Assembly (NCBI RefSeq): GCF_003789055.1
Contig: NZ_ML119082.1
Coordinates: forward strand, 434,001 to 498,000
Reading direction: 5' to 3'
Length of the DNA stretch: 64,000 nucleotides
Source: Histidinibacterium lentulum
GTDB taxonomy: Bacteria > Pseudomonadota > Alphaproteobacteria > Rhodobacterales > Rhodobacteraceae
The notes below the pieces were generated by a model. The model did not search any database. It had not been told where the DNA came from and saw nothing but the letters and a program-made list of their open reading frames with translations. Shown piece after piece: positions 8,052 through 16,916 of this stretch; within the stretch, counting starts at the first letter, position 1; each line of letters starts with the position of its first letter. Made by a program: the position numbers and the translations under genes.

Positions 8052-8747
8052 TCAAGCGCCGTCGAAGCGGACGGCGTGCAGCTCCGCGCCATGGGACCGG
8101 AGCCAGAGGCGGTGCGCGTCATATCCGGGCACCAGCCGCGCCACCACGGCCCAGAAGGCGCGGGAGTGGTTCATCTCCTGAAGATGGGCGACCTCGTGGG
8201 CGGCGACGTAGTCGAGCACTTCGGGCGGCGCCATCACCAGCCGCCACGAATACATGAGATTCCCCTCGGAGGTGCAGGACCCCCAGCGGGAGCGGGTGTC
8301 GCGGAGGGTGATCCGGCCGTAGCTGCGCCCGAGGGCGGCGGCGTGGTTGTCGCTGGCGCGGGCCAGCCGGTCGCGCGCGGCGGTGCGCAGGAAGGCCGCG
8401 ACGCGCGGGCCGCAGGGGGCGCCGTCGTCGGGCAGCTTCAGGACGCCCTCCTCGAGGCGCGGTCCGCGCACGCGGGCGGCCACGAGGGGAAGAGGGCGGC
8501 CTTCGAAAGGCACCGTCGCCCCGGGCGCGAGGGGCGCAGGCGGGCTCCGGCCGTCGATATGGCTGCGCAGCCAGGCCTCGCGCTCCCGCGCGAACCGCAG
8601 CGCCTCGCGCTCGGCCACCTTGGGCGGCAGCGTCAGGGTCACGCGCCCGTCGATCCGGCTGACGCGCAGGGTCAGGCGGCGCGCCCGGGCGGAGCGTCGC
8701 AGGAGAATGTCGATCGGGGGGTTGCCCAGACGCAGTGTGTCGCCCAT
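8052..8747 (-). CDS. YgjP/M48-like zinc metallopeptidase (SprT-type, DUF45)
   Basis: A 231-residue protein of the YgjP/DUF45 family of predicted zinc proteases. The zinc site is visible as HEVAH at 184-188 with a third ligand His at 194 (MNHSRAFW). The upstream motif TRSRWGSCTSEGNLMYSW near residues 151-168 is the family signature. No signal peptide or membrane span is present, so it acts in the cytoplasm. The ATG at 8747 gives the usual family start; an in-frame ATG at 8807 adds 20 basic residues of doubtful value. Its substrate is unknown. Confidence 0.85.
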   Translation of the reverse strand: MGDTLRLGNPPIDILLRRSARARRLTLRVSRIDGRVTLTLPPKVAEREALRFAREREAWLRSHIDGRSPPAPLAPGATVPFEGRPLPLVAARVRGPRLEEGVLKLPDDGAPCGPRVAAFLRTAARDRLARASDNHAAALGRSYGRITLRDTRSRWGSCTSEGNLMYSWRLVMAPPEVLDYVAAHEVAHLQEMNHSRAFWAVVARLVPGYDAHRLWLRSHGAELHAVRFDGA

Positions 8748-8921
8748 ATCCGCCCTTCGTTCGGCGACCGGCCGTCGCCACACCGTCGCCACCGAGGTTC
8801 GCGGCACAGAGGTTTTGACACCGCCCCGGCCTTATGGCAGGGGAGCGCGATCCGCTGCAAGTGAGCCGCACCAGATCCAGCCCGGAAGCCCGGGCCAGCA
8901 TACCCGAAGGACCGTGATACG

Positions 8922-9251
8922 ATGCCCAAGGAAGAGTGGGGAACCAAGCGTCTTTGTCCGACCACGGGCAAGCGATTCTACGACCTGAACGCGACGCCGA
9001 TCATCAGCCCCTACACGGGCGAGGTCGTCGAGATCGACACCGGCAAGACCCGCACCATGGTGGCCGATGCCGAGGACGCGCAGACCAAGAAGCTGAAGGC
9101 GGAGGAGAGCGACGACGAGATCGTTCTCGAGGACGACGCCGACGACGCCGACGTGGATATCGGCGACGACGTGCTCGACGATGACGAGGACGACGATACC
9201 GTTTCGCTGGACGAACTGGCCGATGTGCCGGGCGACGACAGCGACGACTGA
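8922..9251 (+). CDS. FYDLN-acid family protein (TIGR02300)
   Basis: A 109-residue alphaproteobacterial protein of unknown role. The N-terminus has the diagnostic WGTKRLCPTTGKRFYDLN block, which resembles a half zinc ribbon with a single Cys. The C-terminal half is very acidic, with runs of Asp from about residue 63 onwards, and is probably disordered. The gene usually sits beside a tRNA-Ala gene in this bacterial group, and here tRNA-Ala follows 74 bases downstream. A short G5/C5 hairpin (9266-9281) follows the stop and may help termination. Confidence 0.9.
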   Translation: MPKEEWGTKRLCPTTGKRFYDLNATPIISPYTGEVVEIDTGKTRTMVADAEDAQTKKLKAEESDDEIVLEDDADDADVDIGDDVLDDDEDDDTVSLDELADVPGDDSDD

Positions 9252-9325
9252 CGGTTTCGGGCTTCGGGGGCGTTTTCCCCCTTGAACTCCCGGTGGGCGG
9301 TGCGTAGAGACCGCCCTCACAAGGC

Positions 9326-9401
<76 letters not shown>

Positions 9402-9455
9402 GATCCCCTAGATATCCGCCGCGGGCACGACACCGCTCAACCGCGGGCGCGCCGC

Positions 9456-11954
9456 TCAGGCGGAACTGCGCAGGCTTGCCGGGGGCGCGTCCCGCCTGGT
9501 CCGGAGCGAGTCGTGGAGCGCCTGGCAATCGGGCGACCACGGGGCCGAGAAGAAGGCAAAGCGGGCGTAGAGGTCGGCAAGATCCGTGAGGCCCAGCCGC
9601 GTGGCGGCCTCGGCCGCCGCGAGAGCATGGGCGGGCTCGTGCGGCGCCCGGTCGGCCTCCTCCTCGGCCACGCGCAGGGCGGTCCCGGGGTCGCTCTCCA
9701 GCAGATGGGCGTAGAGTCGCGCATGGGGCTCCTTCGCCGCGGGATCGAGTCCGGCGGCACGGCGGAAGGCCGCGATCACCTCTGCTTGCTGCACGGGCGG
9801 ATCGAGGCGGGACAGAGCGAGGGCCTCGAGGAGGTGGTACCGGCTCTCCTGCGGGGCGAGGTCGCGCGCTGTCCGCGCCGCGGTCAGCGCCTCCGCGGGC
9901 CTGCCGGCCTCGAGGGCGGCTTCGGCCTTTCCGCCGAGTTCCCCGCATCTGTCGAAGATCCGAACGGACATCCTCAGCCCCACGAGGTCGGCATGGGAGA
10001 CGGCCCGGATCAGTTGCCTGATGATCGCCTTGCCGATCCTGCCCACCGAGTCGATCCGGAGCGAGGCCTCCCGCGCAAGAAGGTGTCTCGAGGCCCGGCG
10101 GCGCCGGAACCCTTGGAGACGGGCGGCGGGCGGTTTCATCAGGTCGAGCAGGATCGCCGGCGTCCGCTTCCCCCGCCGGTAGGCGTCGAGGAGCATGGCG
10201 GGAACCGTTCGCGGATAGCGGTGCAGCGTCAGCACGCCGGTTCCGAAGCGGACGACCTCCCGGCCCTGCAGACGCCGGTTGAAATGGGTGTCCTCCGCGA
10301 CCCGGAGATCCGGAGAGAAATAGCCGTACCGTTCGAAGACGCGCCTGTCGTAGGAGAGGCCATAGAGGCCCTGGGGTTCGGCCTCGGAACCCGGCCAGCG
10401 GGGCCAGTGCAGCCAGGCGCTGAGGGCCAGTCCCGCCAGAGACCGGGGGCGGTCCGCGATCACCCGGCTGTCGACCGCCGCGGCGCCCTGCCTGTGCCCT
10501 TCCAGCCTCTGCCGCACCCATCCGGGCGCGGCGAGGCAGTCCGCTGCGAGGAAGGCCACCACGGGCGCGCGGCTCGCGTCGATGCCGATGTTGCGGGCGG
10601 CCCCGACGTAGAGCGGGTCCGCGACCTCGATCAGGCGGACCTGGTCGCGGCGGGGGCCGAGGCGGCGCGCGGCATCGCCGCCGCCCGAGTTGACGACGAC
10701 GATCTCCGCCTTCACGTCCTGCGCCAGCAGCGAGGACACGGCCTCCCCGAGTTCCGCAGGCGCACGGAAGCCGATGACCACCACCGTGAGGGGAGCGTCG
10801 GTCACGACGCCCGGTCCGGTCCGCAGGGTCGCGGCGCCGGGAACCCAGCGACGCCAGAGCGCGTCCTCGCCGTCGAAGTCGCCAGAGGCCTCGCGGAGAC
10901 GGCGCAACTCGGTCCGGGCGATCCGAGACTCCGGCAGGGCTTCCGTCACCGCCCGGGCAAGGCCGCGCGCCCGCCCGAGATCGCCCGAGGCCCGGCAGGT
11001 GCGCGCGAGGAGCAGGTTGCGGGCCGGTGACGCCGGGAGGCTCTCGAGAAGCGCGAGAGCCTCGGCACTCTCCCCCTCCGCGCAGAGCCAGGCGGCGCAG
11101 GCCATGATCGTCGCCCCATCGGTTTCGGCGATCGCCTCCGACAGGATGTCCCGGATCACCAGCATTCGCTGTGTCGCGCAGTCGGGGGCGAGCAGGCGTT
11201 GCAGGAAGAAGAACCGGTGGCGATTCGTGTCCCGGGGCGGATCGGCCGACGGGGGGGAGGTTCCCCAAAGGCCGTGATCCTCCACATGCCCGGGGGAGTA
11301 GCGCCGGTCAGGCGGGATGGCCGTGAGCCGGAGGCTGCGCTCGTCGATCAGGTAGTCATAGCCGATCTTCTGGAACCGACGCTCGGGATCGATACTGGCA
11401 TACTGTGCCCATCGCGCCTGTCGCCGGGCGGGGTCGATCATGCGGAGGTGATAGAAATCGAGACCGGAGGGGCGGATATTCCGGGGCTTGCGGTAGGAGA
11501 ACCAGTGCCCGTGCAGTGCCTTGTCGGGGACGTGGATGCAGTCTGTAACTGGAAAGAGACACGCGCGGGTCTTCCGGTTCCAGAATCCGTCGCTGCGGTA
11601 CCGATCCGGCGCGTACAACTCCCGAAGGCCGAAGGACCAGACGATGTCCTGCTGGCGCCTGCAGAGCTGGCGCATCCGGGAGGCGAGCCGGTCCTCGTAG
11701 CGTTCGTCAGGATCGGCAACGAGGATCCACTGGGCCTCCATCGCGCGGCAGGCATCGAGAAGAATGCGGCGTCTGGCCGGTTCGCCGTCCGCCGGGGTCC
11801 TCCTGTCGTCCCAGGCCACCCAGGCATGGACGGCGGGCGACAGGTTGGCGAGCATCGCCGGGACGAGGTGGGCGTCGTCGTGGGAACAGAACGCGAGGAC
11901 GACCTTCTGTTCGTTCTTCTGGCGTCGACGCACTGTCTGCAACTGCAATGCCAT
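9456..11954 (-). CDS. two-domain glycosyltransferase-like protein with TPR-like C-terminus
   Basis: An 832-residue cytoplasmic protein. Residues about 15-240 form a glycosyltransferase-like domain (VVLAFCSHDDAHLVPAML, with WILVADPDERYEDRL at 77-90 as the DxD-like site). Residues about 388-600 form a second family-2 type domain (LTVVVIGFRAPAELGEAVSS, VVVNSGGGD, FLAADCLAAPGW). The last 190 residues look like alpha-helical tetratricopeptide repeats (AEAALEAGRPAEALTAARTA). It probably glycosylates a surface polysaccharide or protein. It is a lone gene between tRNA-Ala and the TRAP operon. The acceptor is unknown, and the second domain's DxD is degenerate (AADC). Confidence 0.75.
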   Translation of the reverse strand: MALQLQTVRRRQKNEQKVVLAFCSHDDAHLVPAMLANLSPAVHAWVAWDDRRTPADGEPARRRILLDACRAMEAQWILVADPDERYEDRLASRMRQLCRRQQDIVWSFGLRELYAPDRYRSDGFWNRKTRACLFPVTDCIHVPDKALHGHWFSYRKPRNIRPSGLDFYHLRMIDPARRQARWAQYASIDPERRFQKIGYDYLIDERSLRLTAIPPDRRYSPGHVEDHGLWGTSPPSADPPRDTNRHRFFFLQRLLAPDCATQRMLVIRDILSEAIAETDGATIMACAAWLCAEGESAEALALLESLPASPARNLLLARTCRASGDLGRARGLARAVTEALPESRIARTELRRLREASGDFDGEDALWRRWVPGAATLRTGPGVVTDAPLTVVVIGFRAPAELGEAVSSLLAQDVKAEIVVVNSGGGDAARRLGPRRDQVRLIEVADPLYVGAARNIGIDASRAPVVAFLAADCLAAPGWVRQRLEGHRQGAAAVDSRVIADRPRSLAGLALSAWLHWPRWPGSEAEPQGLYGLSYDRRVFERYGYFSPDLRVAEDTHFNRRLQGREVVRFGTGVLTLHRYPRTVPAMLLDAYRRGKRTPAILLDLMKPPAARLQGFRRRRASRHLLAREASLRIDSVGRIGKAIIRQLIRAVSHADLVGLRMSVRIFDRCGELGGKAEAALEAGRPAEALTAARTARDLAPQESRYHLLEALALSRLDPPVQQAEVIAAFRRAAGLDPAAKEPHARLYAHLLESDPGTALRVAEEEADRAPHEPAHALAAAEAATRLGLTDLADLYARFAFFSAPWSPDCQALHDSLRTRRDAPPASLRSSA

Positions 11955-12373
11955 TCACACCTCGACAGCTGGCCAAAAGACGCTTGCACAGAGACCCGGG
12001 CATGACAACGCGGAGCGGGACCCGGTCCGGGTGAGCCGGGACGGCGAAACCGATCGGACCGAGACGCGGCAATCGTTCTGCGCGATGTCGCGTCAGCGCG
12101 CCTCGATTTCAGGCAGTTGCGCGCTCGAGCCGGGCGAACCGGCCTTTCGCTAACCGGTGACACCCGGGGAATCATCCCTTGCAGCGTCATGTTTCCAAAG
12201 ACTTGCCGGGTGGCGCTGCGTTTCCGGCAACGGACAGGGCACAAATGAGCGGCAGACATCTACGCACAGAACGTCAGGATTGGTGCGCACCGCGTCGTCA
12301 GCCGGGCCGATGCCTGCCATCGGAACCGCCGCGACGCCGGGGCTGCAGAGCCACACAAGCGAAAGGTCATACC
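11955..12373. other. 419-base intergenic region holding divergent promoters
   Basis: This gap separates the divergent glycosyltransferase gene and the TRAP operon, so it must carry a promoter in each direction. I see no convincing gene in either strand. A short dyad ACCCGG-T-CCGGGT lies at 12020-12032, and a GAAAGG ribosome site at 12361-12366 precedes dctP. No regulator gene is adjacent to the TRAP operon. Confidence 0.4.
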
Positions 12374-13366
12374 ATGTTGCCCAAGTTCCTTGCACGTCTG
12401 TCCGTCATGCCGGCCCTGGTTCTGGGCGTGGCGATGGCATCCGCTCCCGCTGTCGCGGAGGCGGAGACGCTGATCCGCCTCGGCCATACGCTCAACCCGA
12501 CCGACGCGCGTCACATGGGGGCGGAGCGCTTTGCCGAGCTGGTCGCCGAGCGCAGCGACGGAGCGATCACCGTCGAGGTCTATCCGTCCTCGCAGCTCGG
12601 CGGACAGGCCGAGCTGTTCGAGGGCATGAACCTCGGGCTGGTGGAAATGAACATCGCCGGAAGCACGCATCTGTCGAACCTCGATCCGGCGTTCGGCGTG
12701 TTCGACCTGCCGAGCCTTGCGCCAGATGCCGAGTCGTTCATGGCGCTGCTCGACGGGGAGATCGGACAGAGCCTGCTCGACCGGCTGCCCGAGGTGGGCA
12801 TCCGGGGTCTTGCCTATTCTGAGGTGGGCTTCCGTCATCTCTACACCAACACGCCGGTGGAGAGCATCGAAGACGTGGCGGGTCTTGTCCTGCGCGTGCC
12901 GGGCAACCCGGTCTATAACGACACGCTCGCGACCTTCGGGGCGAGCCCGACGTCGATGGCGCTGGGCGAGGTGTTCACCGCGCTGCAGCAGGGGGCGATC
13001 GCGGGCGCGGAGAACCTGATCGGCTTCTACCGCAACTCCGGCCACTGGGAGGCCGCGCCCTATGTGGCGATGACCTATCATGCCGCCCTGCCCTCGGTCT
13101 GGATGATGTCGGAAAGCTTCTGGCAGGGGCTGTCGGCGGAGGACCAGGAGCTGATCGCGGCGGCCGCGAAGGAAGCGGCGATGTACGAGCGCGAGGTCTC
13201 CGCCGAGATGGAGGCCGCGGCGCTGGAGGAGCTGCCGGGAATGGGCGTCACCATCACCGAGGTCGATCTCGCTCCCTTTGCCGCGCTCGCGCCAGAAATT
13301 CATGCCCGCCACCGCGACACGATCGGCGCGGAGCTCATGGACTCGGTCGCGGCGGCGATGAACTGA
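12374..13366 (+). CDS. dctP: TRAP transporter periplasmic binding protein (DctP)
   Basis: A 330-residue binding protein that delivers a carboxylate-type ligand to the DctQM permease. It has a Sec signal peptide (MLPKFLARLSVMPALVLGVA..., cleaved near residue 30), the LIRLGHTLNPTDARHMGAERF start and the EVYPSSQLGGQAELFEGMNLG motif of the DctP family. The segment LRVPGNPVYNDTLATFGASP contains the conserved Arg that clamps the ligand carboxylate. The ATG at 12374 has a GAAAGG site and begins the signal peptide. It is the first gene of a six-gene operon ending in a cyclic amidohydrolase. Confidence 0.93.
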   Translation: MLPKFLARLSVMPALVLGVAMASAPAVAEAETLIRLGHTLNPTDARHMGAERFAELVAERSDGAITVEVYPSSQLGGQAELFEGMNLGLVEMNIAGSTHLSNLDPAFGVFDLPSLAPDAESFMALLDGEIGQSLLDRLPEVGIRGLAYSEVGFRHLYTNTPVESIEDVAGLVLRVPGNPVYNDTLATFGASPTSMALGEVFTALQQGAIAGAENLIGFYRNSGHWEAAPYVAMTYHAALPSVWMMSESFWQGLSAEDQELIAAAAKEAAMYEREVSAEMEAAALEELPGMGVTITEVDLAPFAALAPEIHARHRDTIGAELMDSVAAAMN

Positions 13367-13392
13367 CGACGGGCACGGCGGGACGGCGGCGG

Positions 13393-13959
13393 ATGACCGA
13401 ACGCGACACGACATCGGGGCAGGCGCTGCCCCAGGCTGGGCCGAGGGGCCTTGCCCCCGCCGTCCTGCGCCCCGCGACCCGCCTCGACGAGGGCCTCGCC
13501 CGCGCCGAGGCGGGGCTGGGCGCGCTGGTCCTGCTGGCGCTGATCGTTGTGCTGACCCTCCAGGTGGCGAGCCGGCAGTTGCCGTTCTTCGTCATCACCT
13601 GGACCGAGGAGACCTCGCGCCTGCTGTTCGGCTGGCTGGCGTTCCTCGGGACCGCCTTCGCGTTCCAGAGAAACGCGCATATTTCCATTTCTCTGCTCGT
13701 GGACCGCGCGCCGCGGCGGCTGCGGGCGGGGGCGGAAATGGTCGTGCGGGTGCTGATCGTAGGGTTCGCCGCGATCATGCTCTATTACGGGCTGCGCCTG
13801 TGTCTCTCGACGCGCATGGTCACGACTGTGCTGCGCCTGCCGATGTGGGTGGCCTATGCAGCGATCCCGGCGGGGGGCGCGCTGATGATCGTGCATGGCC
13901 TCGTGGCGATGCTGCGGCTCGTGGTGACGGGTTCCGCCGCGAGGGAGGCCGCGAGATGA
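13393..13959 (+). CDS. dctQ: TRAP transporter small permease (DctQ)
   Basis: A 188-residue membrane protein with four predicted spans (about residues 42-60, 75-95, 118-138 and 150-172). The ITWTEETSRLLFGWLAFLGTAFAF motif is typical of DctQ. It pairs with the large permease encoded next, whose ATG overlaps its stop by 4 bases (ATGA), so the two are translationally coupled. The first 40 residues form a somewhat long soluble N-terminal tail. Confidence 0.9.
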   Translation: MTERDTTSGQALPQAGPRGLAPAVLRPATRLDEGLARAEAGLGALVLLALIVVLTLQVASRQLPFFVITWTEETSRLLFGWLAFLGTAFAFQRNAHISISLLVDRAPRRLRAGAEMVVRVLIVGFAAIMLYYGLRLCLSTRMVTTVLRLPMWVAYAAIPAGGALMIVHGLVAMLRLVVTGSAAREAAR

Positions 13960-15242
13960 CGCTGGTTGCGGGTATGACCGTGCTGATGCTGGCGCTGCTG
14001 CTGGTGTCGGTGCCCGTGGCCTTTGCCGTCGGGGTCTCGGCCGTTGCGGCGCTGACGGCCATGGGCATCGACTGGCAACTCGTGCCCGCGCGGCTCTTTA
14101 CCGGCGTGGACAGTTTCACGCTGCTGGCGATCCCGATGTATGTGGTGGCGGGCGGGCTGATGCTGAAGGTCGGCATCGCCGACAAGCTGATCAACCTCGC
14201 GCTGGCGGCCATCGGGCACCGGCGGGGGGGCCTCGGGAACACGGCGGTCATCAGCTCGGTGCTGTTCTCGGGCATCTCCGGCTCCACGAGCGCGGCGACG
14301 GCGGCGCTGGGGTCGATCCTGATCCCGTCGATGCACAGCCGCGGCTATTCGCGGGCCGATGCCACGGCGATCCTGTCGGGCGCGGCGGCGGCGGGCATCC
14401 TCGTGCCGCCCGCGATGTCGATGATCGTGTTCAGCGGGTTGGCGGGGAGTTCGGTCTCGGCGCTCTTTGCCGCCGGGTTCCTGCCGGCGCTGTGCTGCGC
14501 CGCGGCGATCATGGTCTACGTGCGCTGGCACGCGGGACGGATCGGCGTGGCCCCCCTCCCCCGCCTGAGCCGCGTCGAGCGGCTGCGGGCGCTGCGCGAG
14601 GGCCTGCCCAGCCTCGTTCTGCCGATCATGGTCTTCGGCGGCATCTTCGGCGGCATCTTCACCGCCACGGAGGCCGGGGTGGTGGCGGTGCTCTATGCGC
14701 TGTTCCTGGGCGGCGTCGTCTACCGGACCTTGTCGCTGAACGATCTCTACGAGGTGCTGACGGCGGCGGTGCAGACCTGCGGCGTCGTGCTGATCATGGT
14801 GACGATCTCGGGTATCTTCTCCTGGGTGCTGACCGCGAACCAGGTGCCGCAGTTCCTGGTGGACACGATCGGCGGCTACGAGCTGTCGCAGTTCCTGTTC
14901 CTTCTGTGCATCATCGTGATCTTCATCCTGCTGGGGATGATCATGGACGAGCTCGCCATCATGGTGATGCTCATTCCCATCGCCATGCCGCTGGTCAATG
15001 CACTGGGGATTTCGCCCGTGCATTTCGGGGTGGTGATCATCGGCTGCGTGGGCATCGGGCTGTTCTCGCCGCCGGTGGCGTCGGCGCTCCTTGTGGCCTG
15101 CTCGGTGGGACAGGTGAAGATGGAGGAGGTGGCGCGGCCGCTTGCGCCGCATCTGCTGATCATCACGGCGGTGGTGATCCTGCTGGCGGCGGTGCCCGGC
15201 TTCACGCTGCTTCTGCCGCGGCTTCTGGGGATGACGGTATGA
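13956..15242 (+). CDS. dctM: TRAP transporter large permease (DctM)
   Basis: A 428-residue, roughly 12-span sodium-dependent permease. It contains the DctM hallmarks: an AIPMYVVAGGLMLKVG stretch, GISGSTSAATAALGSILIP, and the later GLFSPPVASALLVACSVG motif. The start ATG lies inside the dctQ stop (ATGA), and its own stop overlaps the ATG of the amidase gene, giving a coupled chain of translation. Upstream in-frame codons reaching back to 13800 belong to the overlapping dctQ region and are not used. Confidence 0.93.
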   Translation: MTLVAGMTVLMLALLLVSVPVAFAVGVSAVAALTAMGIDWQLVPARLFTGVDSFTLLAIPMYVVAGGLMLKVGIADKLINLALAAIGHRRGGLGNTAVISSVLFSGISGSTSAATAALGSILIPSMHSRGYSRADATAILSGAAAAGILVPPAMSMIVFSGLAGSSVSALFAAGFLPALCCAAAIMVYVRWHAGRIGVAPLPRLSRVERLRALREGLPSLVLPIMVFGGIFGGIFTATEAGVVAVLYALFLGGVVYRTLSLNDLYEVLTAAVQTCGVVLIMVTISGIFSWVLTANQVPQFLVDTIGGYELSQFLFLLCIIVIFILLGMIMDELAIMVMLIPIAMPLVNALGISPVHFGVVIIGCVGIGLFSPPVASALLVACSVGQVKMEEVARPLAPHLLIITAVVILLAAVPGFTLLLPRLLGMTV

Positions 15243-16426
15243 CTTGGGCCTATGTGGACGCGGGGGTGCGGCTGGCGCCGACAGGGCGAGGGCCGCTTAC
15301 GGGCCTGCGTTTCGCGGTCAAGGACGTGTTCGACATCGAGGGCCGGGTCACCGGGGCGGGATGCCCGGCCTATGCGGAGGGACGGGGACCGGCGGAAAGG
15401 ACGGCGCCGGTGATCCTGCGGCTCATTGCGGCGGGGGCGGAGCTGAGGGGTGTCACGGTGACGGAGGAGCTGATGTTCGGCGTTCTCGGTCAGTCCGGGA
15501 CGGGCGAGGCGCCGCCCAACCCGAAGGCGCCGGACCGGCTGCCGGGAGGCTCGTCGAGCGGGTCGGCCTCGGCGGTGGCGGCGGGGCTGTGCGATGTCGC
15601 GCTGGGCACCGATACCGGCGGATCGGTCAGGGTGCCCGCAAGCTTCTGCGGGATCTACGGGCTGAGGACGGGATGGGGGCGCGTGCCCGCCACGGGCGTG
15701 GTGCCGCTGGCGCCGCGCTTCGACACGGTGGGCTGGTTCGCGCGGGAGGCGGCGGTGCTGGAGGCGGTGACGGCGGTGCTGCTGCCCGAGCCCGTGCCCG
15801 CCCAAAGGGACAAAGACCGGCTGTGGCTGCCTGCCGAGGTGCTGGAGGGGCTGGAGCCCGCGCTCGCCCGGATGATTGCGCGGGCGGCGGAGGAGGCGGC
15901 GGAGGCGCTCGGGCTGGCGCTCGAGCGGCGGGCGCTGGGGGTTGCGAGGGGCGACTGGGGGCGGGCCTACAAGACCTTGCAGGGGCTGGCGACCTGGGCG
16001 GTCCATGGCCCCTGGCTGCGGGAGATGCGGCCGGACCTGGGACCGATCGCCCGGCGGAGGTTCGAGGCGGCGGCAGCGGTGGACCCGGCCGAGGGACCCG
16101 GCGCGGAGGCGGTGATCCGCCGGCTGACGGCGGCGGTGCTGCCCGCGCTCGACGCCGGCGCGGTGCTGGTGATGCCGACGACGCCCGGTCCCGCGCCAAG
16201 GCGCGACGCGGTGGCGGCGGCGCTGGAGCCGGTGCGGGCGGCGATTCTCGAGCGGACGGCGCTGGCGGGGCTGCTGGGGCTGGCGGAGCTGAGCCTGCCA
16301 AGCCTCGCGCATGGCGGCGCGCCGGTGGGGCTGTCCCTGGTCGGGCATGGCTGGGATGAGCGGCGGCTGGTCGCCATGGCCGCGCGGCTTGCCCCCGCGC
16401 TCGGCCGGGAGAAGGTCACGGAGTGA
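15239..16426 (+). CDS. amidase (amidase-signature family)
   Basis: A 395-residue cytoplasmic amidohydrolase of the amidase-signature family. The catalytic Ser-cisSer-Lys triad is visible: Lys28 in RFAVKDVF, Ser105 in PGGSSSGSASA and Ser129 in GTDTGGSVRVPAS. It is a little shorter than the 450-500 residues usual in the family. Translation is coupled to dctM by a 4-base overlap, so it very likely acts on the imported compound or a breakdown product of it. The amide substrate is unknown. Confidence 0.88.
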   Translation: MTWAYVDAGVRLAPTGRGPLTGLRFAVKDVFDIEGRVTGAGCPAYAEGRGPAERTAPVILRLIAAGAELRGVTVTEELMFGVLGQSGTGEAPPNPKAPDRLPGGSSSGSASAVAAGLCDVALGTDTGGSVRVPASFCGIYGLRTGWGRVPATGVVPLAPRFDTVGWFAREAAVLEAVTAVLLPEPVPAQRDKDRLWLPAEVLEGLEPALARMIARAAEEAAEALGLALERRALGVARGDWGRAYKTLQGLATWAVHGPWLREMRPDLGPIARRRFEAAAAVDPAEGPGAEAVIRRLTAAVLPALDAGAVLVMPTTPGPAPRRDAVAAALEPVRAAILERTALAGLLGLAELSLPSLAHGGAPVGLSLVGHGWDERRLVAMAARLAPALGREKVTE

Positions 16427-16492
16427 GGCCCCGTCCGGCGGGACCGGGCGGGGAGGCGACGCGTATCAACACGACAGGACAAGGAACAGGAC

Positions 16493-16906
16493 ATGTCCGA
16501 TCTCGTCATCACCGCGGGAGACTTCCGCTTCGACGCCCGGCTGGAGGAGGAGGCCGCGCCGCAGACCTGCGCGGCCTTCCGCAAGGTGATGCCCTACAAG
16601 GGCCAGATCGTGCATGTGCGCTGGTCCGGCGAGGGCGTGTGGATCCCGCTCGGCGAGACAGATTTCGGCGTGGGTTACGAGAACCACACTTCCTATCCCG
16701 CGCCTGGGCAGATCATCCTCTACCCGGGCGGGATCAGCGAGACGGAGATCCTGCTGGCCTATGGCGGGATTTCCTTCGCCTCGAAGATGGGCCAGCTTGC
16801 GGGCAACCATTTCATTACGCTGACATCGGGGCTGGAGAACCTGATGACGCTGGGCAATTCCGTTTTGTGGAAGGGCGCCCACGACATCCGCTTCGACTTC
16901 GCCTGA
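16493..16906 (+). CDS. DUF3830 family cyclophilin-fold protein
   Basis: A 137-residue protein of the DUF3830 family, small cyclophilin-like beta-barrel proteins often found beside amidohydrolases and transporters. Recognisable pieces are ETAAPQTCAAF-like (here EEAAPQTCAAFRKVMPYKG), GEGVWIPLGE, YPGGISETEILLAYG and the Gly/Asn-rich GNHFITLTSGLENL. It has no signal peptide. It sits between the amidase and the cyclic amidohydrolase, 10 bases before the latter, with a good AGGA site. Whether it is an enzyme, isomerase or ligand-binding partner is not known. Confidence 0.8.
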   Translation: MSDLVITAGDFRFDARLEEEAAPQTCAAFRKVMPYKGQIVHVRWSGEGVWIPLGETDFGVGYENHTSYPAPGQIILYPGGISETEILLAYGGISFASKMGQLAGNHFITLTSGLENLMTLGNSVLWKGAHDIRFDFA

Positions 16907-16916
16907 GGAGGCCGCG

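Noticed and set aside
9266-9281. Intrinsic terminator after the FYDLN gene
   Set aside because: The G5/C5 stem is short, and the T run lies in the loop rather than after the stem; at most a weak terminator.
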